Below, in pieces: positions 11,241 through 20,782 of a stretch of 64,000 nucleotides of DNA (positions are counted from its first letter, which is position 1; each line of letters starts with the position of its first letter). Origin of the DNA: Primorskyibacter flagellatus (GTDB lineage Bacteria > Pseudomonadota > Alphaproteobacteria > Rhodobacterales > Rhodobacteraceae); NCBI RefSeq assembly GCF_014638275.1, contig NZ_BMFJ01000001.1:372001-436000 (forward strand), given 5' to 3'. The notes under the pieces are model-generated. The model saw nothing but the letters and a program-made list of their open reading frames with translations. It made no database searches and was not told the DNA's origin. The translations under genes were made by a program, and so were the position numbers.

Positions 11241-12119
11241 TTAGCCGACGACGGCGACATCCACGCTCTGTTCGCTTTTCTGGCTGCCCCAGCCCCGTGT
11301 CGTGCCACGCACGGGGGCGATGTCATCGTAATCCCGCCCATAGCCGATGGTGATGTAATCCGCGCCCGCGAACTGGTTGTTCGTCGGGTCGAATTCGATC
11401 CAGCCGGTTTCCGGTCCAACCCAGGCGCGGACCCAGGCGTGCATGGCATCGACGCCGACAAGCCGCTCCTTGCCCGGTGGAGGATATGTCCGCAGGAAGC
11501 CCGAGACATATCCCGCCGGAATGCCGATCCCGCGCAGGCAAGCGATCATGATATGGGAATAGTCCTGGCAAACCCCGGCGCGGGCGGCAAAGGCCTCTGC
11601 CGCTTCGGTGTCGACGTCGGTGGCCTCCGCCGAATAGGTCATCTCCGCGTGCAACGCCGATCCGACAGCCTGAACGGCGTCCAGCGCGCTGAAGCCATCG
11701 CGCAGCTGGTCGCGGGCGAAGGCGGACATCTCGGCATGCAGCGGCGCACGGCGGGTCGGGGCGGTGAAATGCAGCGGAGAGCCGGGATGCGCGCCGCGCT
11801 GTGCCGCCAGGGCCTGCGCCATGCGCTCCAGCGGCGTGGCGAAGGACAGGAGAGACGACTGGGGGAAGCGTTCGGCCTGAAAGTTGAGGGCGATCTTCAC
11901 TTCCTCGATCGGCATATGCCAGACGGCGGAAGTCACCCAGTTGCCAAAGAAATCCGTGAAATGCGCCTGTTCCGAGGGCTGCGGCGTCAGGGCCAGGGTC
12001 CAGTCGTGGATCGTCTGCACGCCGGGGATGTCGCCGGGCAGCAGACGCAGCAGGTTGCGCGTGTTGTCCGTCGGCTGGGAATATTCGTAGTCGATCTTCA
12101 GGGTAACGTCGTAGCGCAT
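11241..12119 (-). CDS. Transglutaminase-like cysteine protease-fold protein
   Basis: The 292-aa product has a bacterial transglutaminase N-terminal beta domain (residues about 1-85) and a transglutaminase core with catalytic Cys184 (ARAGVCQDYSH), His227 (GVDAMHAWVRAW) and Asp244 (IEFDPTN). ATG at 12119 begins MRYDVTLKIDYEYS, the normal family start; the longer open frame upstream lies inside the next gene. Only 4 bp separate it from the ATP-grasp/alpha-E gene, so they form one operon with the 1141-aa transglutaminase further upstream. Such sets are thought to make or modify peptides, but no substrate has been shown to my knowledge. Confidence 0.92.
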   Translation of the reverse strand: MRYDVTLKIDYEYSQPTDNTRNLLRLLPGDIPGVQTIHDWTLALTPQPSEQAHFTDFFGNWVTSAVWHMPIEEVKIALNFQAERFPQSSLLSFATPLERMAQALAAQRGAHPGSPLHFTAPTRRAPLHAEMSAFARDQLRDGFSALDAVQAVGSALHAEMTYSAEATDVDTEAAEAFAARAGVCQDYSHIMIACLRGIGIPAGYVSGFLRTYPPPGKERLVGVDAMHAWVRAWVGPETGWIEFDPTNNQFAGADYITIGYGRDYDDIAPVRGTTRGWGSQKSEQSVDVAVVG

Positions 12120-12123
12120 GAGT

Positions 12124-14538
12124 CTATCGCAGATGCGCCTCTGCAAGGCGGTCGGACATGCGCGCAAGGGCGCGGCGCAGCTGGCGCAGGGCCTTCGTGG
12201 TGGTTTCGGCGGGCAGGCCGACCTCAAGTCCGGTGCGCACAGGCAGCAGTTCACGTACCAGGGCCGTGGGCCGGGCGGAACGGTCTGCACCCGGCAGGCC
12301 CTCCGCCAGGTGTTGCATCTCGCGCAGTTGGAACAGCAGCGACCGGGGGTTGCCCGCGTCATGGGCCAGAAGGTCGATCACCGTGTCGTGCGTCGGTTCC
12401 AGTGCGTAGCGGCGGCGGTGCGACATGGTGCCGTCGGCGACCTCCAGCGCGGTGTCGAGCGCGCCATCGGGTGCCTCCGGATCGGCGAAGGTTTCAAGTA
12501 TCGCGGCCAGCGTGTCGGCCCGTTCCAGCGCGCGTCCGATGGAAAGGAACCGCCAGCCGTAGAAGCGGTACATGTTCTCCGTAATGATCCCGGCAAAGCC
12601 GGCGGTCTTGCGCAGCAGCACGCTCATCGCGCGGGCGGCATCGTCACCGGCTTCGGCGGTTTCGGTCATCTGGCGCACGGTCTTGAGCAGGTCGGTCAGC
12701 GCAAACCACCCGTCGACAGAGAACCGGTCGCGCACCTTGGCGGCGCACATGTGGGCGGCTTCTAGTCGCTGGACAAGGCCGCGCGGGATCGGTTCGTCGA
12801 CCGCGATGTCCATCGGTTCCAGGTACTCGGCGATCTGCGTCAGCACCGCATCGTCCGGCGTATCGGTGGTGGCAAGGCGCAGGTGGTAGGCGCGCAGCAG
12901 GCGGGCGGCGTCCTCGAACCTCACGATGTAACGGCCAAGCCAGAACAGGTTGTCTGCGGCCCGGGCAGGCAGGGCGCCGGATTCGGTCCGCACGCTGCGG
13001 CGGCCGGTGCCATCGGGGGCCGTCGCCTGCGGGGCGGTCGGTTCGGGAACCTTGCGGTCCGCGATCACCAGCACATCGGCGACGCTGCCGCCGCGCTGCA
13101 TCGCCAGGGCTGTTGCGTCACCTTCGGGACCGATCCGCGCATATCCGCCCTGCATGAAGCTCCACCCGGTTTCGGTGCGCGCGGCAAAAACGCGGATGGT
13201 CATCGGGCAGGGGGCGAGCCGCGGGCCCTTGTCCGTCTCGACCCAGGCGGGGGTGGTCGACAGGGACACGGCCTCCTGCCCGACAAGGTCGGGGGCGCGG
13301 TGATCCAGCAGGTCGACAAGTTCGGGTTCGGCCCCGCGCACGGTTTCGGAGTTGTTGTCGAAGGGCAGATCGACCGACAGGGCCGGAGCGATCAGCATGC
13401 GTTGCAGATTGTCGCGGACGTAGACGCGATTTGCATCGTCACCGCACCACCAGGTCGCGATGTTCGGCAGGGCCAGCGGCGCACCGGACAGGAGTTCGCT
13501 GATGCGCGGCATAAAGGCCATCATCGCGCGGGTTTCCAGCACGCCCGAACCAAGAGCGTTCACCATGGCCAGGTTGCCGGAGCGCACGGCGTCCATCAGT
13601 CCCGGCACGCCGATGCGCGAATCCGGGCTGAATTCCAGCGGGTCGGAGAAATTCGCGTCGATGCGCCGCCAGAGCAGGCCAAGCGGCACCGGCCCCTCGA
13701 TCGTGCGCACCATCGCCTGGCCGTCGCGGACGGTGATGTCCTCTCCTTCCAGCAGCAGCAGGCCGAGGTATCGGGCAATATAAAGGTGTTCGAAGAAGGC
13801 GTCGTTGGCGCGGCCAGGAGTGAGCAGGCCGAACTGATGCGGTTCGCTCCGGTTGTCGGTGGCCAGGCGGTGCAGGGTGGCGCGGAAGGCTTCGAAGAAG
13901 CCGGCGACGCGCAGGGTATGGGCGCGGGGATAATCCTCGGGGAAGACGCGACGCATGGCCATGCGGTTTTCCAGCGCGAAGCCCGCGCCCGACGGGGCCT
14001 GCGTCCGGTCGCCCAGCACCAGCCACGACCCGTCCGGAGATCGGCCAAGTTCGAAGGCCAGGAAATGCAGGTAGTGCCCGCCGCGCGGCACGACCCCGAC
14101 CATGGGGCGTTTCCAGTGCGGGTTTTCGGTGATCAGCTGGGTCGGGATATGTCCGTCCGACAGCAGCCGCGCCGGCCCGTAGAGGTCCGCCATCACCGAT
14201 TCCAGAAGGTCGGCACGCTGGCTCAGCCCGGCGCAGATGCCGGACCATTCGGTTTCATGCAGCAGGACGGGGATGTCCGACAGGGGCCATTCGCGTTCCT
14301 CCAGCGGATCCTGCGAATACTGGCGGAAATAGACCCCGGCATCGCGCAGGTACTGGCGGCCGCGTTCGAACTTTGCCCGCAGCTCGGTTTCGGACAGGTT
14401 GGTGAGCATGTCTATGAAGGGTCGCCAGACCGGGCGCATGCAGCCGTCGCGGTCGAACAGTTCGTCCGCCACGCCACTGGCTGGCGCGTAATCCCCGAGA
14501 AGGGGGCTCATCGCGCCGGATCTGGTCCGCTTGTCCAT
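12124..14538 (-). CDS. Circularly permuted ATP-grasp protein fused to an alpha-E domain
   Basis: The 804-aa product joins two families often found as separate neighbours. Residues about 1-470 form a circularly permuted type 2 ATP-grasp domain (DGCMRPVWRPFIDMLTNL, VGVVPRGGHYLHFLAFELGR, ENRMAMRRVFPEDYP, FGLLTPGRANDAFFEHLYIA, GVLETRAMMAFMP). Residues about 500-800 form the helical alpha-E domain (LPARAADNLFWLGRYIVRFE, FYGWRFLSIGRALERADTLA, AGNPRSLLFQLREMQ). ATG at 14538 follows GGGAGAG. It sits 20 bp after the large transglutaminase and 4 bp before the small one. A carboxylate-amine ligase acting on a peptide is the expected activity by family. Confidence 0.92.
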   Translation of the reverse strand: MDKRTRSGAMSPLLGDYAPASGVADELFDRDGCMRPVWRPFIDMLTNLSETELRAKFERGRQYLRDAGVYFRQYSQDPLEEREWPLSDIPVLLHETEWSGICAGLSQRADLLESVMADLYGPARLLSDGHIPTQLITENPHWKRPMVGVVPRGGHYLHFLAFELGRSPDGSWLVLGDRTQAPSGAGFALENRMAMRRVFPEDYPRAHTLRVAGFFEAFRATLHRLATDNRSEPHQFGLLTPGRANDAFFEHLYIARYLGLLLLEGEDITVRDGQAMVRTIEGPVPLGLLWRRIDANFSDPLEFSPDSRIGVPGLMDAVRSGNLAMVNALGSGVLETRAMMAFMPRISELLSGAPLALPNIATWWCGDDANRVYVRDNLQRMLIAPALSVDLPFDNNSETVRGAEPELVDLLDHRAPDLVGQEAVSLSTTPAWVETDKGPRLAPCPMTIRVFAARTETGWSFMQGGYARIGPEGDATALAMQRGGSVADVLVIADRKVPEPTAPQATAPDGTGRRSVRTESGALPARAADNLFWLGRYIVRFEDAARLLRAYHLRLATTDTPDDAVLTQIAEYLEPMDIAVDEPIPRGLVQRLEAAHMCAAKVRDRFSVDGWFALTDLLKTVRQMTETAEAGDDAARAMSVLLRKTAGFAGIITENMYRFYGWRFLSIGRALERADTLAAILETFADPEAPDGALDTALEVADGTMSHRRRYALEPTHDTVIDLLAHDAGNPRSLLFQLREMQHLAEGLPGADRSARPTALVRELLPVRTGLEVGLPAETTTKALRQLRRALARMSDRLAEAHLR

Positions 14539-14558
14539 GGACTCTCCCGGAAGAAAGT

Positions 14559-17500
14559 CTAACCCAAACCGGGCGGGCGACGAAGGTCAAGCGTCATCGG
14601 GAATTCCGGGTGTGGCGTTTCGGGCAGCGGGCGGTAACTGGCGGTGGTGTGACCGTTCGGCTCGAACCGGGCCAGACGTCGCGCCTCTGCCTCGTAGCCG
14701 TTGACCGGGAAGGTGTCGTAGTTGCGGCCCCCCGGATGGGCCACGTGATAGGTGCAGCCCGCCAGCGCGCGTCCGGTCCAGTCGTCGTAGATGTCGAAGG
14801 TGAGCGGGGCATTGACCGGCAGGGTCGGATGCAGCGCTTCTGCCGGTTGCCACGCCTTGAAGCGGACGCCCGCGACGGCCACGCCAGAGGTGAGGGTGCG
14901 CGCCAGCGGAACGGGACGCTGGTTGCACATGACCCTGTAGCGATCCTGATGCAACGTGGTGAGCTTTATCTGCAACCGCTCGACCGAGCTGTCGGTGTAG
15001 CGCACGGTGCCGCCGATCGCACCCATTTCCCCCAGCACATGCCAGGGCTCCAGCGCCTGCCGGACCTCCAGGTGCACGCCCTCGGCCTCGATCTGACCGC
15101 AGAAAGGGAAGCGGAATTCCGACTGTGCCTCGAACCAGACCGGGTCGAGGTCATAGCCGTGGTCGCGCAGGTCGTTCAGAAGGCTCAGGAAATCTTCCCA
15201 GAGGTAATGCGGCAGCATGAAGCGGTCATGCAGCACGGTGCCCCATCTGACCGGGCGACCAACCACCGGGCTTTCCCAGCATCGCGCGATGATCGCGCGC
15301 AGCAGGACCTGCTGGGCCAGCGACATGCGGGGGTCGGGAGGCATCTCGAATCCGCGGAATTCGACCAGGCCAAGGCGACCGGTCGGACCGTCGGGAGAGA
15401 ACAGCTTGTCGATGCAGATCTCCGCCCGGTGCGTGTTGCCGGTGACGTCCGTCAGCATGTTGCGCAGCAGGCGGTCGACCAGCCAGGGCGGCGGCACATT
15501 GCCCGCTTCCGGCGCGTTGATCTGGGAGAGCGCGATTTCCAGTTCGTAGAGCGTGTCGTGCCGCGCCTCGTCGATCCGTGGGGCCTGTGAGGTCGGGCCG
15601 ATGAAGAGTCCGGAGAAGAGGTAAGACAAGGACGGATGCCGCTGCCAGATCAGGATCAGCGACTTCAGCAGGTCGGGGCGGCGCAGGAAGGGCGAGTCGC
15701 TGGTGGTCGCCCCGCCAAAGACAATATGGTTGCCGCCGCCGGTGCCGGTGTGCCGCCCGTCGATCATGAACTTGTCCGCGCCAAGCCGCGACTGGCGGGC
15801 CTCCTCGTAGATCGCTTCGGTCGTGGCGACACAGTCTTCCCAGGTGTGGGCGGGGTGGATATTGACCTCGATCACACCCGGATCGGGGGCGACGCGGATA
15901 TTGTTGAGACGCGGATCGTTCGGGGGGGAATAGCCTTCGATATGGATGGGCAGGCCCAGGTCGGCGGCGGTTTCCTCGGCGGCGGCGATGAGTTCGAGGT
16001 AATCCTCCAGCCGGTCGCAGGGCGGCATGAACAGACACAGCCGTCCGTCACGCGGTTCGATGGCGATGGCGGTACGGACAGCGCCGGTGGACGGGTCCGA
16101 CAGCATCTCCTGTTCGATGATCGCCTGCCGTTCCGTATCGGTCTCTAAGGGTACCGCACGCGAGGGCTGGGTGCGTTCGGCGTTTTCCTGCGGCAGCAGG
16201 CGGGCGCGTTCGTCGTCCTCCTTGTCGAGCGCGGCGATCTCTTCGGCCACGGCCTTGCGGCGCGCGGCGATTTCGGCGTGGAAATCGGGCAGGGGGGATT
16301 TCGCCTCGGACGTGTCGGCGGGGTAGGAGTAGGGGTAGTAGGCCGGCGGGATATGCGGCAGCGCGCCAAGCGGCAGGCGGAAGCCGACGGGGCTGTCACC
16401 GGGCACGAGGAACAGCTTGCCGCGCCGGGGCTTCCACAGTTCCGACTGCCATTTCGACGCCTTGCCCTGCCAGCGCTGGATCGGCAGAACATAGCCCGCC
16501 GCCTCTGTCAGGGTGCGGTTGAAGACGCGGGCGTAGCGCGCGCGGTCCTCGGGGTTCTTGAGCTTGGAGTTCTCGGGCGTCACGTTGGCGGGAAGGTTGG
16601 CTTCCTTCAGGATCCATTCCGCCGGATCCTCGTAGGCGGGTTGGGCGTACTGGGCATCGAGGCCAAGCGCCTCTGCGAACCGTCCCATGAACTGCCCGGC
16701 CTGTTCGGCTGTGGCCTTGGTGTCATCCTTTTCCTTCGCGATCAGATCGGTGTTCTTCCAGACCGGCTGGCCGTCGTTGCGCCAGTAGAGCGAGAAGGTC
16801 CAGCGCGGGAGGCTTTCGCCCGGATACCACTTGCCTTGCCCGTAATGCAGGAAACCGCCGGGTGCGAAGCGGTCCTTGAGCTTCCGGATCAGCGTATCGG
16901 CCAGCCCGCGTTTCTGCGGGCCGACGGCATCGGTGTTCCATTCGGAGGATTCGAAATCGTCGATGGACACGAAGGTCGGCTCTCCGCCCATGGTCAGGCG
17001 CACGTCGCCCTTTTCCAGCCGCTCGTCCACATGCCGGCCGAGGGTGTTAAGCCGGTCCCACGCCTCGTCCGAGAAGGGCTTGGTGATGCGGGGGTGTTCG
17101 GCGACCCGCTTGACCTGCATGTCGAAATTGAAGGTCGTTTCAGGCTGGCCCGCCGCCGTGAACCCGCCCGAGATCGGGGCGGCGTTGCGGTAATGCGGCG
17201 TGGCGGCGAGGGGGATGTGGGATTCGCCGGTCATCAGGCCGGAGGTCGGGTCGAAGCCGATCCAGCCCGCGCCGGGCAGATAAACCTCGCACCAGGCGTG
17301 CAGGTCGGTGAAGTCGTGATCGGTGCCGGAGGGGCCGTCCAGCGCCTCAAGATCCGGCTTCAGCTGGATCAGGTAGCCGGAGACGAAGCGCGCGGCGATG
17401 CCGAGATTGCGCAGCACCTGCACCAGCAGCCACGAGGAATCCCGGCAGGAGCCGGAGCCGATGGTCAGCGTTTCCTCGGGCGAATAGACGCCGGGTTCCA

Positions 17501-17984
17501 TCCGGATGGTGTATTCCACCGCCTCAGACACCCGGCGGTTCAGATCGACGAGGAAATCCACCGTGCGCGCCCTGGACCGGTCGATGCCGTCCATGAAAGC
17601 CTTGAGCCTGGGCGTCATCGGTTCGGGCTTGCGGTAGATCGACAGGTCCTCGGTCAGGTCCTCGGGGTAGTCGAAGGGCCATTCCTCTGCCGTATCGTCG
17701 ACGAAGAAGTCGAACGGGTTGTAGACCGTCATGTCGGCGACGAGATCGACCTCGATCCTGAACTCGCGCACAGGCTCGGGGAAGACGAAACGTGACAGCC
17801 AGTTGCCGTAGGGGTCCTGCTGGTGGTTCACGAAATGGCCGCCTGGGCTGACCTTGAGCGAGTGGGAAATCACGCGGGTGCGCGAATGCGGCGCGGGGCG
17901 CAGGCGGATGATCTGCGGGCTGAGCATGACCGGGCGGTCATACTTGTAGTGGGTCAGGTGGTAGATGCTTGCGTAGATCGCCAT
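14559..17984 (-). CDS. Large transglutaminase-like protein with DUF2126 C-terminal region
   Basis: The 1141-aa product starts with a transglutaminase N-terminal domain and core; Cys180 ([11 protein letters not shown]), His229 ([12 protein letters not shown]) and Asp245 (WIGFDPTSG) form an intact triad. The remaining 850 residues are the DUF2126 region, with conserved blocks such as [56 protein letters not shown] and [22 protein letters not shown] at 17984 begins [18 protein letters not shown]; the open frame continues 99 bp upstream without support. It is the first gene of a three-gene operon with the ATP-grasp/alpha-E fusion and the small transglutaminase. Cytoplasmic, as no signal peptide is seen. 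Confidence 0.94.
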   Translation of the reverse strand: MAIYASIYHLTHYKYDRPVMLSPQIIRLRPAPHSRTRVISHSLKVSPGGHFVNHQQDPYGNWLSRFVFPEPVREFRIEVDLVADMTVYNPFDFFVDDTAEEWPFDYPEDLTEDLSIYRKPEPMTPRLKAFMDGIDRSRARTVDFLVDLNRRVSEAVEYTIRMEPGVYSPEETLTIGSGSCRDSSWLLVQVLRNLGIAARFVSGYLIQLKPDLEALDGPSGTDHDFTDLHAWCEVYLPGAGWIGFDPTSGLMTGESHIPLAATPHYRNAAPISGGFTAAGQPETTFNFDMQVKRVAEHPRITKPFSDEAWDRLNTLGRHVDERLEKGDVRLTMGGEPTFVSIDDFESSEWNTDAVGPQKRGLADTLIRKLKDRFAPGGFLHYGQGKWYPGESLPRWTFSLYWRNDGQPVWKNTDLIAKEKDDTKATAEQAGQFMGRFAEALGLDAQYAQPAYEDPAEWILKEANLPANVTPENSKLKNPEDRARYARVFNRTLTEAAGYVLPIQRWQGKASKWQSELWKPRRGKLFLVPGDSPVGFRLPLGALPHIPPAYYPYSYPADTSEAKSPLPDFHAEIAARRKAVAEEIAALDKEDDERARLLPQENAERTQPSRAVPLETDTERQAIIEQEMLSDPSTGAVRTAIAIEPRDGRLCLFMPPCDRLEDYLELIAAAEETAADLGLPIHIEGYSPPNDPRLNNIRVAPDPGVIEVNIHPAHTWEDCVATTEAIYEEARQSRLGADKFMIDGRHTGTGGGNHIVFGGATTSDSPFLRRPDLLKSLILIWQRHPSLSYLFSGLFIGPTSQAPRIDEARHDTLYELEIALSQINAPEAGNVPPPWLVDRLLRNMLTDVTGNTHRAEICIDKLFSPDGPTGRLGLVEFRGFEMPPDPRMSLAQQVLLRAIIARCWESPVVGRPVRWGTVLHDRFMLPHYLWEDFLSLLNDLRDHGYDLDPVWFEAQSEFRFPFCGQIEAEGVHLEVRQALEPWHVLGEMGAIGGTVRYTDSSVERLQIKLTTLHQDRYRVMCNQRPVPLARTLTSGVAVAGVRFKAWQPAEALHPTLPVNAPLTFDIYDDWTGRALAGCTYHVAHPGGRNYDTFPVNGYEAEARRLARFEPNGHTTASYRPLPETPHPEFPMTLDLRRPPGLG

Positions 17985-18160
17985 GAGGTCTTCCGTCTTG
18001 CCGCGCCGGAGTGGTCCCGGCAGGGCGGAGTCTGCGGGAGGATCGGGCGGGATGGTATGGATGCCGCTGCACCGACGATACAAGTGACGGAGATCTTTGC
18101 AACCGTGCCGGATTTTTCGGCAGAGGCGTTTGGTGACGTTGGGCCGCCCTCGGGACGGCC

Positions 18161-18189
18161 CCGAGGATCTGCTGACCGGAGATCCTCGG
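18161..18189. repeat. Perfect 10-bp inverted repeat between metallopeptidase and transglutaminase genes
   Basis: CCGAGGATCT at 18161-18170 is followed after 9 nt by its exact complement AGATCCTCGG at 18180-18189. There is no T-run on either side. It lies in the 287-bp gap downstream of the metallopeptidase stop and upstream of the transglutaminase operon, so it may be a transcript-end hairpin or an operator; neither can be decided by eye. Confidence 0.6.
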
Positions 18190-18271
18190 GTCCGGCCCGA
18201 AGATGTCGGCTGTCTTTCGGCTGGTGTCCGGCCCGCCGTCCGGACGGGCGCTGCCCCGAACCTCGCGCCGA

Positions 18272-19231
18272 CTACGCGTTCAGCCGCAGATGCCGGTGCA
18301 CGAAGGCGAACTTGCCGCGCACCCCGTCGGGCAGAACGAACGGGTAGACGTCCGGCAGGTCGAGCGCCCGGTTCACGTGGTTAACGGCAATGGAGATGTC
18401 CACCGCGCGGGTCACCACCTGTTCGGTTTCGGAATCGGCATAGGCATCGTACCGCGGACCCGGCCCGCCGGCGAGGGTCAGTCCCGAGGCCGCCGCGCTG
18501 TCCGCCAGATCGACGAGGTGCAGCAGATGCGCGACCGTCTCGGCCCAGTCCTCATGCGGGTGCGAGGTGGCGTAGCTGGTGATGTGGTCGTGATCGGCGG
18601 GCTTCGGATTTGCGTAATGGGCCTTCAGCGCCTCGCCGTAATCGGCGCTTTCGTCACCGAACAGCGCGCGGAACCCGGACACGAAACCGGGGTCGGCGGC
18701 GAGGCGCAGGAACAGGAAATGCGCGATTTCGTGGCGGATATGGCCGGTCATCGTGCGGTAGAGTTCGCCCAGTTCCTCCTGCCGCTTGACCAGAACGGGA
18801 TCGGAAGATTCGCTGACGTTGATCGTGATCGTGCCGTCGGCGTGGCCCATGGTGATGTTTTCGTCGCCGGTCAGGGTCTTTTCCGACAGCATCCGGAAGA
18901 CCGGCCGGTCGCCCACGTCGGCATCGGTGAACCAGCCCCATCTGCCGAGACTTGCAATGACCCAACGTTTCGCGAATTCGGCGTGGGACCAGAGCGGAAG
19001 GTTGTCGGGTTCACGCAGATCCGGCACGGTTTCGGTCATCTGGCAGGACCGGCACAAACCGTCCGGCCCGGCCAGCCAGTTGCAGCCGATGTCGTCGCGG
19101 TTCTGGCAGAAGGGCCCCCCGGTTGTCATCGTCTGGCTTGCCGGGTCGAAGGCGACGGCGGCCCCACAGCCGCAGGCGAGATTGTGGAAATAGACAGGGG
19201 CAGAGCAGGCGGGGCAGGTGAAAATCTGCAT
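18272..19231 (-). CDS. Putative zinc-binding zincin metallopeptidase (Peptidase_Mx type)
   Basis: The 319-aa product has N-terminal cysteine pairs for zinc ribbons (C6/C9, C20/C22, C42, C50, C60/C63) and a zincin motif HEIAH at residues 167-171 ([12 protein letters not shown]), followed by [15 protein letters not shown], which probably supplies the third ligand or glutamate helix. ATG at 19231 starts [13 protein letters not shown]; the open frame extends 60 bp upstream without support. It lies upstream of the transglutaminase/ATP-grasp operon on the same strand, 287 bp away, and may process its product. That link is inference from order only. Confidence 0.88.
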   Translation of the reverse strand: MQIFTCPACSAPVYFHNLACGCGAAVAFDPASQTMTTGGPFCQNRDDIGCNWLAGPDGLCRSCQMTETVPDLREPDNLPLWSHAEFAKRWVIASLGRWGWFTDADVGDRPVFRMLSEKTLTGDENITMGHADGTITINVSESSDPVLVKRQEELGELYRTMTGHIRHEIAHFLFLRLAADPGFVSGFRALFGDESADYGEALKAHYANPKPADHDHITSYATSHPHEDWAETVAHLLHLVDLADSAAASGLTLAGGPGPRYDAYADSETEQVVTRAVDISIAVNHVNRALDLPDVYPFVLPDGVRGKFAFVHRHLRLNA

Positions 19232-19341
19232 GGGGCGGGTCCTCGGATGGTCGGGATCAGGGAAACACGCGGGATGCCTTCGGGTTCCCATCCGGCAGTC
19301 GGCTTGTCAATTGCCCTGAGGTCAGGTGGTGGCGGGGAGGC

Positions 19342-19926
19342 TCAGGCCGGGTTGTCGCCCATCTCCTCCCGCCAGTGGCGGCGGCACAGCGAGACGTAGG
19401 TTTCGTTGCCGCCAACCTGCACCTGCGCGCCTTGGCGAAGCGCACGCCCGTCGGGGCCACGCCTCACGACCATGGTCGCCTTGCGCCCGCAATGGCAAAT
19501 CGTGCGCACCTCGCGCATCTCGTCCGCGAGGGCGAGAAGGGCGGCGGAGCCTTCGAAGAGCTCTCCCAGGAAGTCGACCCGCAGGCCGTAGCACATCACG
19601 GGCACGCCAAGGTCGTCGACCGCGCGGGCCAGCTGCCAGACCTGGTCGCGGGTGAGAAACTGCGCCTCGTCCACGAAGACGCAGGCGCAGGGCGTGGCGA
19701 GGCGTGCGGCGATCCTGGCGTGCAGGTCGTCCTTGGCAGTGAAAGTGTCCGCGGGCGCACCGATGCCGATCCGGCTGGCGATGCGGCCCTCTCCGGCGCG
19801 GGTGTCGAGCCGGGCGGTCAGGAGGTAGGTCTGCATGCCGCGTTCGATGTAGTTGTGCGACGCCTGCAGCAGCACCGTCGACTTGCCCGCGTTCATCGTG
19901 GAGTAGTGGAAATAGAGCTTGGCCAT
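19342..19926 (-). CDS. tdk: Thymidine kinase
   Basis: Tdk phosphorylates thymidine to dTMP in the salvage pathway. The 194-aa type II enzyme has the P-loop STMNAGKST near the N-terminus, the Walker B-like FVDEAQFL, the lasso region [18 protein letters not shown] and zinc-binding cysteines in [14 protein letters not shown] and [12 protein letters not shown] at 19926 gives [15 protein letters not shown], the standard start. The gene lies upstream of the metallopeptidase gene on the same strand, with a 110-bp gap, and is divergent from arsH. Confidence 0.97.
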   Translation of the reverse strand: MAKLYFHYSTMNAGKSTVLLQASHNYIERGMQTYLLTARLDTRAGEGRIASRIGIGAPADTFTAKDDLHARIAARLATPCACVFVDEAQFLTRDQVWQLARAVDDLGVPVMCYGLRVDFLGELFEGSAALLALADEMREVRTICHCGRKATMVVRRGPDGRALRQGAQVQVGGNETYVSLCRRHWREEMGDNPA

Positions 19927-20057
19927 GGGTCCAGATAGGCGGGCGGCGCGGGGCCTGTCCAGTGCGAAGGGTTTTTGCCGGTCCGGGGTGTCATTGGCGG
20001 GTCTGGCGGACTACATCGGGCGGAACACGGAGACCCGCACGAGCTTCAGGAGAGCCC

Positions 20058-20771
20058 ATGTCCGACGACCTGCCCGCACTGTCCACCGCAGATCTGCCCG
20101 ACATCGACGTGGACCTGCTTGCGGCCGCGGATGACGACCGGCATCCGCCGCGGATCCTCCTGCTCTACGGTGCGCTGCGCCCGCAGAGCTATTCTCGCAA
20201 GACGGTGCTCGAGGCGGAGCGGATCCTGCAGCGGCTTGGCTGCGACACGCGGGTGTTCGATCCGTCCGACCTGCCGCTCTACGATCCCGCAAACGCGAGC
20301 CATCCCAAGGTGGCGGAACTGCGTGAACTTGCGGTCTGGTCCGAGGGGATGGTCTGGTCGTCGCCGGAACAGCACGGGACGATGACGGGGCTGATGAAGA
20401 TGCAGATCGACTGGCTGCCGCTGAATATGGGCGGGGTGCGGCCGACGCAGGGCAAGACGCTGGCGCTGATGCAGGTGTCGGGCGGGTCGCAGTCGTTCAA
20501 CGCGGTGAACCAGATGCGGATCCTCGGGCGGTGGATGCGCATGGTGACGATCCCGAACCAGTCCTCCATCCCGCGAGCCTTCCTCGAGTATGAAGAGGGG
20601 GAGCGGCTGCCGGAAGGTCCGTTCTACCGCCGTGTGGTCGACGTGATGGAGGAACTGGTGAAATTCACCTGGCTGGTCCGGGGCCGGGCCGGGTACCTTG
20701 TGGACCGCTATTCGGAGCGCGTGGAGTCGGCGGAGACGCTGTCCAAGCGGGTGAACACGAAGGGGATGTGA
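20058..20771 (+). CDS. arsH: ArsH-type NADPH-dependent FMN reductase / organoarsenical oxidase
   Basis: The 237-aa flavodoxin-like protein matches Ars[17 protein letters not shown] (FMN phosphate loop), [19 protein letters not shown] and [20 protein letters not shown] are diagnostic. ArsH oxidises trivalent organoarsenicals and confers resistance. ATG at 20058 has AGGAGA upstream; the longer frame from 19962 is not supported. No other ars gene (arsR, arsC, acr3) lies nearby, so it stands alone between tdk and carB, with a short convergent gap of 11 bp to carB. Confidence 0.93.
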   Translation: MSDDLPALSTADLPDIDVDLLAAADDDRHPPRILLLYGALRPQSYSRKTVLEAERILQRLGCDTRVFDPSDLPLYDPANASHPKVAELRELAVWSEGMVWSSPEQHGTMTGLMKMQIDWLPLNMGGVRPTQGKTLALMQVSGGSQSFNAVNQMRILGRWMRMVTIPNQSSIPRAFLEYEEGERLPEGPFYRRVVDVMEELVKFTWLVRGRAGYLVDRYSERVESAETLSKRVNTKGM

Positions 20772-20782
20772 CGGGCCGGTCG

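Noticed and set aside
12883..14562. 559-aa plus-strand frame opposite the ATP-grasp/alpha-E gene
   Set aside because: Antisense shadow produced by GC-rich third positions; the minus-strand protein has clear domains.
16278..17795. 505-aa plus-strand frame opposite the DUF2126 gene
   Set aside because: Antisense shadow; no recognisable motif, and the transglutaminase triad is on the other strand.
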